Shown here: positions 1 through 7,679 of the stretch, in pieces | Layout: the number at the start of each line of letters is the position of its first letter | How positions within the stretch are numbered: position 1 is the stretch's first letter | From: Sutterella sp. | GTDB taxonomy: Bacteria; Pseudomonadota; Gammaproteobacteria; Burkholderiales; Burkholderiaceae_F | Direction: 5' to 3' | Length of the DNA: 28,317 nt | Assembly: GCA_019418605.1 (NCBI GenBank) | Contig: DYBN01000038.1 | Location: 1-28,317, forward strand | Notes under the pieces: generated by a model | The model's database searches: none | The model's input: the letters and a program-made list of their open reading frames with translations, nothing else | What the model was told of the DNA's origin: nothing | Position numbers and translations under genes: made by a program

Positions 1-270
1 GCCAAGGAAAAGGGAGACTTCACGGGAGCCGCCAAGGCCCGCTTGTGCAAACCGCTGCAAGCAAATTCAGCGTCCCGGAAAGCCTTGCCGGCCAAGGAAA
101 AGAAGGCTTTACGGGTGCCGCCGAGCCCCCCTCGTGCAAATCGCTGCAAGCAAATTCAATGTCCCGGAAAGCCTTGCCGGCCAAGGGAAAGGGAGGCTTC
201 ACGGGAGCCGCCAAGGCCCGCTCGTGCAAATCGCTGCAAACAAATTCAACTTCCTTGAAGACCTTCTTCG
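1..270. repeat. Three degenerate ~90-bp tandem repeats
   Basis: Units run 1-90, 91-179 and 180-270. Each opens with GCCAAGG and carries a shared core, GCAAA(C/T)CGCTGCAA(G/A)CAAATTCA. Units 1 and 2 end in CCCGGAAAGCCTTGCCG; unit 3 diverges at its end. Lengths of 90, 89 and 91 bases shift the reading frame from unit to unit, which argues against a coding repeat even though both strands stay open by chance. At each junction CCTTG/CCAAGG can form a short hairpin. The array begins at the window edge and may extend upstream. No repeat family was recognised and no further copy was seen in this window. Confidence 0.8.
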
Positions 271-364
271 GCAAGAGGGCAGAGCGCGGACGCATGCGCT
301 CCGGTACCCAACCCGTCATGCAGTAGATCGAAGAGAAAGTACACCCTGACGTGATACCTCTTCG

Positions 365-460
365 CCCTAGGGTTTCCCTGTACCGCGCAAAATCCTCAAA
401 TCATATAATCGATACAGCCTGCATCATAGGGTTTCCCCGCTCCCTGGGTTACCCCCTAGG
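365..460 (+). promoter_or_regulatory. Promoter region with repeated AGGGTTTCCC motifs
   Basis: TATAAT at 404-409 is a good -10 box, but no convincing -35 box lies upstream, which suggests an activated promoter. It is flanked by AGGGTTTCCC at 369-378 and 428-437, 59 bases apart (start to start). A related GGGTTACCCCCTAGG at 446-460 resembles the inverted form of CCTAGGGTTTCCC at 366-378. Paired sites around a -10 box look like operator or activator sites for the exported flavoprotein gene starting at 491. The cognate regulator is not identifiable, and no regulator gene is in the window. Confidence 0.5.
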
Positions 461-490
461 TGCATGGCCTTTGTCAATGGAGGAACCGTA

Positions 491-2467
491 ATGAGCAATC
501 TTTCCCGCCGCGCATTCCTGCGCACCAGCCTTGCAAGCGGCGCCACGCTGGCCGCCGCGGGCGTACACGCCGCCCCCGCCGCCGGCATCTACAAACCGGG
601 CACCTACTCGGCCAAGGCTGCGGGCATGGGCGATGTCATCGTCACGATGACCTTTGACGCAAACAAAATCACCGACGTTGTGCTTGACGTCTCGCACGAG
701 ACGCCCACGATCGGACAGGCGGCGGCAAATGACCTCAAGAAGATGCTGCTTGCCGCTCAATCCGACAAGATCGACGGCGTCTCCGGCGCCTCCATCACCA
801 CGCATGCCGTGCGGCAGGCCGCACAAAAGTGCATCGCGCAGGCAAAAGGCGAGATCCCGGTTGAAGTCGTCACCAAGACCGAAGAAAAGAAGCCTGCTGC
901 AGGCGGCGGCAACGACTGGCTTGGCAAGCCGCCCGAAGTGGCCGAAAAAGACATCGCCCGCAAGGTTGACACCGACATTCTCGTGATCGGCTGCGGCACG
1001 GGCGGCATGTTTGCCGTGTGCGCGGCCGCCGAGGAAGGCGCCAAGGTGATCGGCATCGACCGCTTCCCCACCGGCACGGGTATTCGCGACGACCTCGCGG
1101 CCATCGACTCGCGCTACCAGCAGAAGTGGGGCACGAAGATCGACAAGTTTGAGTACATCACGGCCATGACGCTCTACGCCGCGGGCCACGTCAAGCAGGA
1201 GCTCATCAAGGTGTGGGCCGACAATTCGGGCGAGGCGATCAACTGGTACGGCGATCGTCTGGCCGAGCGCGGCGTCGAGCTCTGGCACGAATCGGGCGAC
1301 AAGGTTGATCCGGCCCGCTACCACCACTTCCCCACTGGACATTCGCCCCGCTGGGCGGGCTCCGACGACGGCACGGGCAAGCCCTTGAACGGCAACAAGG
1401 TGCTCTACGACTATGCCGTCAAGCGCGGAGCGCGTTTTGACTACAACACGCGCATGATCAAGCTGGAAAGAAACGGCAAGGGGCGCGTGACGGGCTGCAT
1501 CGCCGTTGACGGCGACGGCAAGTACGTGCGCTACAACGCCCGCAAGGGCGTGGTGGTCGCCACGGGCGGCTATGCGCTTGACTACGGAATGCTCGAAGCG
1601 CTGCAGCCCTGGACGCTGCGCGTCATTGGCCGCAACCGCTCGATGCCGGGCGCGCGCGGCGACGGCATCCGCGCCTGCCTGTGGGTGGGCGCCAAGATGG
1701 ACGAGACGCACACGACGATGAAGTTTGACCGCTGCGCGCTGCGCCCGGATCAGCCCAACGGCGCCGCCACCGCCCAAAAGGGCGACGTGGGCATGTTCTG
1801 GATGGCCTCGCAGCCCTGGCTCAAGGTCAACGCCGACGGACACCGCTTCATCAACGAGTCGGGCACGTACGAAAACATCCTGCACGCCGACGAGTACAAC
1901 AAGGGCCACTGCCACTACACGCTCTTTGACAGCAACTGGGTGCAGTACGCCAAGCAGTTCAAGATGCACGGCTGCTCTCGCCTGTGGCCGTTTGAAAACG
2001 GCGCCGACCCCAACATCCCCTGGCAGGTCTTCCAAAAGAAGTACTTCCCGGTGCTGCTCGAAAAGGGCTTCCTGATGCAGGCCGACACGATCGAGGAGCT
2101 CGCCCGCAAGCTCAAGCTCCCGCCCAAGGAGCTCGCGGCCACCGTCAAGCGCTACAACGAGCTCGTCAAGAAGGGCGTCGACGAGGATTTCGGCAAGGAA
2201 CCCTTCCGCCTGAGCCCGCTTGACAAGCCGCCCTTCTACGGCGCCAAGAATACGGGCGACATTCTCTGCACGCTCGACGGCATCGTCATCGACACGAACA
2301 TGAACGCTCTGGACAACGACCTCAATCCGATCCCGGGGCTTTATGTCATCGGCAACGACAGCGGCAGCTACTTTGCCAACACCTACCCGAACCTCTCCAC
2401 GGGCATGGCCTGCGGGCGCACCGTGACCTTCGGGCGGCGCGTGGGCAAGTACCTCGCCAAACTCTAA
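491..2467 (+). CDS. Tat-exported FMN/FAD reductase (fumarate/urocanate reductase-like flavoprotein)
   Basis: A 658-residue periplasmic flavoprotein, probably a terminal reductase in anaerobic respiration. Residues 5-28 form a Tat signal (SRRAFLRTS, then a hydrophobic stretch ending VHA). Residues ~33-118 are an FMN-binding domain with DGVSGAS at 95-101, the kind of site to which ApbE attaches FMN. Residues ~160-650 are the FAD-binding domain; the dinucleotide fold is DILVIGCGTGG near 162-172. Start chosen at 491 because GGAGG precedes that ATG by 7 bases; an in-frame ATG at 464 lacks this. The C-terminal stretch reads FANTYPNLSTG (~628-638), where true fumarate reductases carry a GANRLGG-type motif with a substrate-binding Arg, so fumarate is probably not the substrate. 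No electron-donor cytochrome gene is adjacent. It is monocistronic, with a terminator at 2554-2593. Confidence 0.88.
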   Translation: MSNLSRRAFLRTSLASGATLAAAGVHAAPAAGIYKPGTYSAKAAGMGDVIVTMTFDANKITDVVLDVSHETPTIGQAAANDLKKMLLAAQSDKIDGVSGASITTHAVRQAAQKCIAQAKGEIPVEVVTKTEEKKPAAGGGNDWLGKPPEVAEKDIARKVDTDILVIGCGTGGMFAVCAAAEEGAKVIGIDRFPTGTGIRDDLAAIDSRYQQKWGTKIDKFEYITAMTLYAAGHVKQELIKVWADNSGEAINWYGDRLAERGVELWHESGDKVDPARYHHFPTGHSPRWAGSDDGTGKPLNGNKVLYDYAVKRGARFDYNTRMIKLERNGKGRVTGCIAVDGDGKYVRYNARKGVVVATGGYALDYGMLEALQPWTLRVIGRNRSMPGARGDGIRACLWVGAKMDETHTTMKFDRCALRPDQPNGAATAQKGDVGMFWMASQPWLKVNADGHRFINESGTYENILHADEYNKGHCHYTLFDSNWVQYAKQFKMHGCSRLWPFENGADPNIPWQVFQKKYFPVLLEKGFLMQADTIEELARKLKLPPKELAATVKRYNELVKKGVDEDFGKEPFRLSPLDKPPFYGAKNTGDILCTLDGIVIDTNMNALDNDLNPIPGLYVIGNDSGSYFANTYPNLSTGMACGRTVTFGRRVGKYLAKL

Positions 2468-2490
2468 AACCGGCGCGCGCCTTCGGGCTT

Positions 2491-2518
2491 TTCGTCCCCC
2501 GCTTCGCGAGGGGACGAA
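2491..2518. other. GC-rich hairpin after the flavoprotein gene
   Basis: A perfect 9-bp inverted repeat, TTCGTCCCC (2491-2499) and GGGGACGAA (2510-2518), with a loop that can itself pair CGC/GCG. It starts 24 bases after the stop codon. No T-run follows, so it may be a 3'-end stabilising structure rather than a terminator. Confidence 0.5.
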
Positions 2519-2553
2519 GCCTGCGAGTGCACGGCACCCGATCAGCTCCCGAC

Positions 2554-2593
2554 AAAACGGGGCGCTTTCCATTGAGGCAGGCGCCCCGTTTTT
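2554..2593. terminator. Rho-independent terminator, possibly bidirectional
   Basis: The perfect stem AACGGGGCGC (2556-2565) / GCGCCCCGTT (2581-2590) has a 15-base loop. It is flanked by an A-run on the left and TTTTT on the right, so it can work on either strand. On the plus strand it ends the flavoprotein transcript. On the minus strand it could stop read-through from fdhD after it has crossed the amidohydrolase gene. Confidence 0.85.
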
Positions 2594-2684
2594 CATTGCG
2601 CGGAGAGCCTACACTTGCACGAGCCGGGCTCAAGTCCTCGCTTGGAGCTCGATGCCACTAACAATCACACGAAAGGGAGCCGTC

Positions 2685-3959
2685 ATGATTGATTTTCAAG
2701 CACAGGTGCGTGCATTCGTCGAAGACTTTTTCGAGACCGTCCGAAAAGAGAGCGCCGATGTTCGGGGCGTTTCGCGCCAGGGCTACGGCGCGCACGAGCA
2801 GTTCGTGCACGACAAGGCGCGCGCACTCGCGCGCGAAATCGGCATGACTGAGGAAATTGACGCCGCGGGCAACCTCTGGCTTACCCGGCCGGGTAAAAAC
2901 CGGTCGCTTCCGGCCATCGTCTCGGGCTCGCACGGCGACTCCGTGCCCGAAGGCGGCAACTACGACGGGCTTGCCGGCGTTGTCGCCGCACTGGCGGTGG
3001 CAAAGGCCCTGCACGACAACAACATCGAGCTTGAACGCGACTATCGCGTGCTCGTCTTCCGCATGGAGGAGAGCTCCTGGTTCGGGCGCTGCTACGTGGG
3101 CTCTTTGGCGATGACGGGAAAACTCAAGCCCTCGGACCTGCAGATGCAGCACCGCACAAGCGGCGCCACGCTGGCCGAGACGATTCGCGCCGCGGGCTTT
3201 GATCCCGACGTGATGGCCTCGGGCAGGATGCTCGATGATCTTTCAAAGATCGCCGCCTTCTTTGAGCTTCACATCGAGCAGGGCCCGAGGCTTGACGCCT
3301 CCGCACGAGAGCGCATCGGCGTTGTCACGGGCATTCGCGGCAATCTGCGGCATCAGTCCTGCAAGGTGATTGGCGAGACCGCGCACTCGGGCGCCGTCGA
3401 CCGAGAGTTTCGCCATGATGCGGTGATGGCGCTCGCAGAGCTGCTGGCCCGGATGGATCGTCACTGGGAGAGCTGGCTTGCCGCGGGCGAAGACCTGGTC
3501 TTTACCTGCGGCGTTGCCCGCACGCCCGATACCGCGGCCATTGCCGTCATCGCAGGCGAAGTGACCTTTGGTCTGGACATGCGAAGCCTGAAGATGCAGA
3601 CGATCGAGCGCTTTCACGATCTGATGGTCAAGGAATCGCACGCCATCGAAAAGCAAAAGGGCGTGCGCTTTGTCTTTGACGACGTGATCGTCAGCAACGC
3701 CGCGGCCGTCGACGCCGGGCTTCGCGCAAAGCTTGAGAAGGCCGCCCGCGAGCACGGCCTTCCCTATCAGACGATGGCAAGCGGCGCGGGACACGACGCG
3801 GCCGTTCTTGCCGGCGCGGGCGTCCCCGTGGCCATGATCTTTGTAGCCAACCAAAACGGCTCGCACAACTGGCGCGAAGCCATGCGCACGGACGATTTCC
3901 TTGCGGGCTGCGAGCTTCTCTGGCACACGGTGTGCGACTTTGACAAGCAGGCCTCTTAA
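2685..3959 (+). CDS. M20-type N-carbamoyl-amino-acid / allantoate amidohydrolase
   Basis: A 424-residue cytoplasmic metal-dependent amidase of the Zn-dependent hydantoinase/carbamoylase family (allantoate amidohydrolase, beta-ureidopropionase, L-N-carbamoylase). It would release CO2 and ammonia from a carbamoylated or ureido amino acid. Metal-site motifs are in family order: GSHGDSVP (81-88; His83, Asp85), NYDG (Asp94), MEES (128-131), ELHIEQGP (194-201; His196), and SHN near the C-terminus (His ~394). IRGNLRHQ and ETAHSG (231-236) fit the dimerisation/substrate lid. The start at 2685 has GGGAG 6 bases upstream; an in-frame ATG at 2652 does not. The substrate cannot be assigned because no purine or pyrimidine catabolic genes are adjacent. 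Its stop codon overlaps that of the convergent fdhD by four bases. Confidence 0.88.
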   Translation: MIDFQAQVRAFVEDFFETVRKESADVRGVSRQGYGAHEQFVHDKARALAREIGMTEEIDAAGNLWLTRPGKNRSLPAIVSGSHGDSVPEGGNYDGLAGVVAALAVAKALHDNNIELERDYRVLVFRMEESSWFGRCYVGSLAMTGKLKPSDLQMQHRTSGATLAETIRAAGFDPDVMASGRMLDDLSKIAAFFELHIEQGPRLDASARERIGVVTGIRGNLRHQSCKVIGETAHSGAVDREFRHDAVMALAELLARMDRHWESWLAAGEDLVFTCGVARTPDTAAIAVIAGEVTFGLDMRSLKMQTIERFHDLMVKESHAIEKQKGVRFVFDDVIVSNAAAVDAGLRAKLEKAAREHGLPYQTMASGAGHDAAVLAGAGVPVAMIFVANQNGSHNWREAMRTDDFLAGCELLWHTVCDFDKQAS

Positions 3960-4825
3960 AGGCCGATCAAGCGCTCGGCGTGGGTGTAGACGTTGGTGCG
4001 GCGGGAGCGGCAGAAGGCCGCAAGCGTCAGTCCGCTCTTGTCGGCCATTTCGATGGCAAGCGCCGTGGGCGCCGAGACCGCAAACATGATCTCCACGCCG
4101 CAGGCCGCCGCCTTCTGCACCATTTCATAAGAAGCGCGCGAGCTTACAAGGAGCGCGCCGTCGCGCCAGCCATTTTTGGCGCGCAGCCCCAAAAGCTTGT
4201 CCAGCGCCGCGTGACGGCCGACGTCTTCGGCGCCGCCCGCAAACGCGCCGTCGGGGTGCACCCAGACGGCCGCGTGCGTGCAGCCCGTAAGCGCCCCCAG
4301 GCGCTCGACTTCGGAGAGGTAGGTAAGCGCCCCTGCGTAGTGGCGCATGTCAAAACTTTGTTCATGCGGCACCGCGCGGGCTTCCCGCACGGCCTCCGAC
4401 AAGCTCTCCACGCCGCAGATGCCGCAGCCCGTGCGCCCGACCATGGAGCGGCGGCGCATCTTGAGTTTCCAGAAGGACTCGGCGCTCACGGAAATCTGCA
4501 CCTCTTTGCCGCCGCGGCATCCCTCGACGACGTCGATGCCGTAGATGTCCGAGGGCGAGTCGATGATGCCCTCGGAGAGCGAAAAGCCCAGGGCAAACTC
4601 TTCGAGCAGCAGGGGAGAGGCCATCATCACGGCGTGCGAGATGCCGTTGTAGACGAGCGCAACGGGCACCTCCTCGGCAACCCAGTCGGTTTCTTCGCCC
4701 ACGGCGTCGAGCTTTCTCACGGACACGACGCGCGCGCCCGCAAGGGGACGGTCGGAAAACTGCGCAAACCCCGCCGAGATCTCGATGTCGTTAAAAAGTC
4801 CTTTGTTCAAAGGATTTTCCCGCAT
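3956..4825 (-). CDS. fdhD: Formate dehydrogenase accessory sulfurtransferase FdhD
   Basis: A 289-residue cytoplasmic protein. In the E. coli system FdhD carries sulfur from IscS to the Mo-bisPGD cofactor of formate dehydrogenase, which is essential for activity. The sulfur-carrying CxxC loop is visible as GRTGCGICGVESL, with Cys134 and Cys137. GCTHAAVWV and EDVGRHAALDK further on match the family's conserved C-terminal half. AGGGG 6 bases before the ATG supports the start. It is the last gene of the formate dehydrogenase locus, 33 bases after fdhE. No terminator follows: the gene ends inside the convergent amidohydrolase stop codon. Confidence 0.95.
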   Translation of the reverse strand: MRENPLNKGLFNDIEISAGFAQFSDRPLAGARVVSVRKLDAVGEETDWVAEEVPVALVYNGISHAVMMASPLLLEEFALGFSLSEGIIDSPSDIYGIDVVEGCRGGKEVQISVSAESFWKLKMRRRSMVGRTGCGICGVESLSEAVREARAVPHEQSFDMRHYAGALTYLSEVERLGALTGCTHAAVWVHPDGAFAGGAEDVGRHAALDKLLGLRAKNGWRDGALLVSSRASYEMVQKAAACGVEIMFAVSAPTALAIEMADKSGLTLAAFCRSRRTNVYTHAERLIGL

Positions 4826-4858
4826 GGTGCACCCCTTTAAAAAATCCCGCCCCTGCTC

Positions 4859-5773
4859 TTACGCCTGGCCGGCTGCGCCGGCTTCGGCCTGCGCACTTTG
4901 CTGCGCCTTTTGCTCTTCGTAGAAGGCCTCAAGCGCGCTCATTTCGATCCCTTCGACGTCGGGGTTGAAGTTAAGCTCCTCGCCCGCAAAGACCGTGGGC
5001 ATTGCCGCGCCGCACGAGCGGCACACGTGCAGGCGGTGCGCCTCGTCGGCCTCGTCGTGCACGTAGCTCAGGTCCGAGACCGCCTCGTCGCCGCAGACGG
5101 CGCAGCGGATGCGCTCAAACTTCCAGCTTGCGCCGCAGCAGGTGCAGTAGAGCTTTTTGACGTTGCCGTTTCTCATCGTGCCCACGACGGCCGCAATGGC
5201 GGCCGGTCCCCCGCAAACGGGGCAGCGCAGCGGCCGCTCGGCGTGCACCGTATCGGGCTGCAGGGCGTCGATCTCGCGCCCGGCCTGCGTGGCGGGGCCG
5301 TCAAGAAAGGCCCTCAGCGCAAAGCCCGTCACGGGCAGTACGAAAAAGTGCAGGACGTCCTTGTTCTCGATCATGCCCTCGATTTTTTCGAGATACCCGT
5401 AGGGGTCGCGCGAGGCAAGCTCGACAAGGTCGGATGCGGCAAGCGCGGCCAGATCAACGCTCTCGACCAGAGCGCGTCCCTCATCGTTGAGCGACAACGC
5501 GTCGATGAAGACCTCCTTCAAGTCCTGCAGGGCCTTTAAAAAGGCCGCGGGCTCGATATGAACGGGATGCGCGGCAAGAAGAAACGTCTCGCCCCTTGCA
5601 GCCGCCTCGAGCTCCTTGCGCCCCCAGTCCGGCGCGTCGACGCCCGCCTCGGCGCTGATGCGCGCAGCGCGCTTTAAAAGAGCGCCGAAAACATTGAGCT
5701 TGTCGCGCAGCAGCGCATCCTCGGTTTCTGCGTACTTTTGAAGAGCGCGGTCGATGTTTTTTTCGTTGAGCAT
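4859..5773 (-). CDS. fdhE: Formate dehydrogenase accessory protein FdhE
   Basis: A 304-residue cytoplasmic protein needed for assembly of membrane-bound formate dehydrogenases. In E. coli it acts with the Tat-targeted catalytic subunit before export. The C-terminal half has the family's four CxxC rubredoxin-like pairs: CPVC (184-187), CTCC (210-213), CAVC (224-227) and CRSC (251-254). The frame is open upstream to 5863, but the ATG at 5773 is preceded by GGAG at 5-base spacing and gives the usual family length, and the upstream segment is a hairpin region. It lies 231 bases downstream of the gamma subunit and 33 bases before fdhD, so fdhED may be partly uncoupled from the structural genes. 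Confidence 0.93.
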   Translation of the reverse strand: MLNEKNIDRALQKYAETEDALLRDKLNVFGALLKRAARISAEAGVDAPDWGRKELEAAARGETFLLAAHPVHIEPAAFLKALQDLKEVFIDALSLNDEGRALVESVDLAALAASDLVELASRDPYGYLEKIEGMIENKDVLHFFVLPVTGFALRAFLDGPATQAGREIDALQPDTVHAERPLRCPVCGGPAAIAAVVGTMRNGNVKKLYCTCCGASWKFERIRCAVCGDEAVSDLSYVHDEADEAHRLHVCRSCGAAMPTVFAGEELNFNPDVEGIEMSALEAFYEEQKAQQSAQAEAGAAGQA

Positions 5774-5825
5774 GCGTGCTCCAATGCTGTTTTTGTTCTT
5801 AAAGGATGAAAAGACGAAGGCCCGG

Positions 5826-5970
5826 TGCGGGAGCGTTGAGCCAATAAGGCAAAGCTCCCGCAAGCCTATGTTTTCCCTGCCGCCGCAAGGCTTTTCACTT
5901 AGGGAGAGGCCGCACGCGGGACCAAAATCTCAAACCTCTGTCAGAGTCGGACTTTGCCCCCGCGCGGCCT
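5826..5970 (-). other. Structured spacer between the gamma subunit and fdhE
   Basis: The 231-base gap holds three inverted repeats. AGGCCGCACGCGGG (5907-5920) pairs with CCCGCGCGGCCT (5959-5970) apart from a two-base bulge. CTCTG-T-CAGAG lies at 5936-5946. A perfect 9-bp stem, TGCGGGAGC (5826-5834) with GCTCCCGCA (5854-5862), lies close to fdhE. None is followed on the minus strand by a clear T-run, so RNA processing or stability elements between fdoGHI and fdhED are as likely as termination. No gene is seen here. Confidence 0.5.
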
Positions 5971-6004
5971 TTCCTGCGGCTTGCCTTGCAGAAGGGCCAG
6001 GCTT

Positions 6005-6730
6005 TTACTTCGCCGCGCCGTCTTTTTCCTCGGTCACGTTCTTGCCCAGGGCAAGCTCCTGGTTGGCCCAGTAGCCCCAGTGGTAGGCGGCGTCGGATTC
6101 GCTCACCTTGCCGTCGCCGAACATGATGCGCGCCGTGCCGCGGTACGCGGGGAAGATGCCCGCGCCAAGGTAGATGTGCGCAAGTCCCACGAACACCGTC
6201 AGAAAGAAGAAGATGTCGTGCACGACGTGGGCGGCGAGCACCGTCTCCTGCGAGAACTCGACCTTCCAGCCCCCGCCCGGCAGCAGGCCGGTGTTTAGCC
6301 ACATGATCATGCCCGAGACGGCCATGAAGATGCAGAAAAAGACGAGCGCGCCGTCAGCCAAGCGCTGCGCGGACTTCACATGGTGCTGCGGAGGCATGTG
6401 CACCTTGCCCGGCGCAAAGAGATAGATCGGAAACTTCGCGGCCCAGGCGACGTCGTCCTTGTCCCACTTCCCGAAGATGTCCTCCTTAAAGAGGTGCACA
6501 AAGCCCCCTGGCGAGCGCAGGATGGCAATCAAAGGCACCAGGATGAAGGGAATGGCCAGCACGCGGTGAATCATGCGCATGGCCTTGGTGAACTCTCCGC
6601 CCATGATGCCGCCGCCCAGGCTCGGAACAAAGACAAACAGTCCCGTGACCGCAAGCAGGATGCAGCTGACGGCAACCACGCCGTGGGTTACGCGGGTCAG
6701 CAGCGAATGACGCTGAATGTAGCGAGTCAT
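6005..6730 (-). CDS. fdoI: Formate dehydrogenase gamma subunit (cytochrome b556)
   Basis: A 241-residue inner-membrane di-haem cytochrome b that takes electrons from the beta subunit and reduces quinone. Four hydrophobic helices are visible: VVAVSCILLAVTGLFVF, ALVFFCIFMAVSGMIMW and two others. Conserved His residues sit in RVTHG near the N-terminus, in RMIHR and in the third and fourth helices (AAHVVHD, VGLAHIY), as expected for haem ligation in FdnI/FdoI. The start at 6730 has GAGG 8 bases upstream; the GTG/ATG codons at 6739 and 6736 lie too close to it. It follows the beta subunit by 20 bases in the same operon. Confidence 0.9.
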   Translation of the reverse strand: MTRYIQRHSLLTRVTHGVVAVSCILLAVTGLFVFVPSLGGGIMGGEFTKAMRMIHRVLAIPFILVPLIAILRSPGGFVHLFKEDIFGKWDKDDVAWAAKFPIYLFAPGKVHMPPQHHVKSAQRLADGALVFFCIFMAVSGMIMWLNTGLLPGGGWKVEFSQETVLAAHVVHDIFFFLTVFVGLAHIYLGAGIFPAYRGTARIMFGDGKVSESDAAYHWGYWANQELALGKNVTEEKDGAAK

Positions 6731-6750
6731 AGTCATCACCTCTTGAGCGG

Positions 6751-7647
6751 TTAGTTGTTGCGGGCTTCTTTTTCAAGAAGCTCCTTGACTTCACGATCGG
6801 CCAGAGCGCGCTGCTCGGGCGTCCAGTGCTTCTTGGCCTCCTCGATGGAGACCTTCTCGCGCCGATAGCCGCTCGCGGCGATGAAGGACACGGCAAGGCC
6901 CGCCACCACGGCGGCGGTGCCCACGCCCGTGACCGTGCGCATGGCGGTGGCCACGTCCACAAGCGAATTTTTCTTCGGGTTCGTGGGAAGCCCGTAGGCC
7001 TCGTGGCCGTGCTTGCAGACCTGCATCACGTGCAGGCCGCCCATTTCGTTTTCGCCGTAGAGCTCGGCCTTGTCAAAGCCCTTCTTCTTGAGGAACTCGA
7101 CGCGCTTTTTGCCCTTGGCGATCATCTCGTCGCGCGGACCGAAGCTGAGCGCCTCGGGCTGGCAGGTCTTGACGCAGGCCGGAATCCCGCCCTCTTCGAG
7201 CCGGTCCAGGCACAGCGTGCACTTGTCGATGCGCTCGTCGGTCGGGCGAAAGCGCGGCACGTCAAAGGGGCAGGCCGACTCGCAGTAGGTGCAGCCGTTG
7301 CACTTGTCGGTGTCAAAGGCGACGACCCCCTGCTCGGTCTTGTAGAGCGCGCCCGAAGAGCAGATTTCCACGCAGGCCGCGTCCGTGCAGTGAAAGCACG
7401 AGCGCCGCCCGATGGCGAAGTTGAGGTACTGGAACTTGTTGCCGGACTCGTGCTCGGCAAAGGTCATCACCAGCCGGGTGTCGCCGTTGAGATCGGCCGG
7501 GCTCTGGTAGGAGCCGGTGAACTTGTTGGCATTGAGCCCCAGAGGCGAGGGCAGGACGTTCCACTGTTTGCAGGCCACCTGGCACCCCTTGCAGCCCGTG
7601 CAGTGCGACGAGTCAAACAAGATGGCGACTTCTTTTTTGCTAGCCAT
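6751..7647 (-). CDS. fdoH: Formate dehydrogenase beta subunit (four [4Fe-4S])
   Basis: A 298-residue electron-transfer subunit bridging the periplasmic catalytic subunit and the membrane cytochrome. Four ferredoxin-type cysteine groups are visible: CTGCKGCQVAC (16-26), CFHCTDAACVEIC, CNGCTYCESACP and CTLCLDRL...CVKTCQ. A single C-terminal hydrophobic helix (VGTAAVVAGLAVSFIAASGY) should anchor it, as in FdnH/FdoH. AAGGAG precedes the ATG at 8-base spacing. It lies 32 bases after the alpha gene. Its charged C-terminal tail (~265-298) probably extends into the cytoplasm. Confidence 0.95.
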   Translation of the reverse strand: MASKKEVAILFDSSHCTGCKGCQVACKQWNVLPSPLGLNANKFTGSYQSPADLNGDTRLVMTFAEHESGNKFQYLNFAIGRRSCFHCTDAACVEICSSGALYKTEQGVVAFDTDKCNGCTYCESACPFDVPRFRPTDERIDKCTLCLDRLEEGGIPACVKTCQPEALSFGPRDEMIAKGKKRVEFLKKKGFDKAELYGENEMGGLHVMQVCKHGHEAYGLPTNPKKNSLVDVATAMRTVTGVGTAAVVAGLAVSFIAASGYRREKVSIEEAKKHWTPEQRALADREVKELLEKEARNN

Positions 7648-7679
7648 TATTCATTCTCCTTGAAACACACCGCGCAGCA

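Noticed and set aside
1..270. CRISPR array or integron attC array
   Set aside because: Whole ~90-base units are repeated with no unique spacers, and no cas or integrase gene is present.
1..349. Short coding frames across the 90-bp repeats
   Set aside because: Unequal unit lengths shift the frame between repeats, so no consistent protein repeat is maintained on either strand.
449..2596. A 715-codon minus-strand frame opposite the flavoprotein gene
   Set aside because: A shadow of a GC-rich gene: the translation is Val/Ala/Arg/His-rich with no domain, and the plus strand has a clear product and ribosome site.
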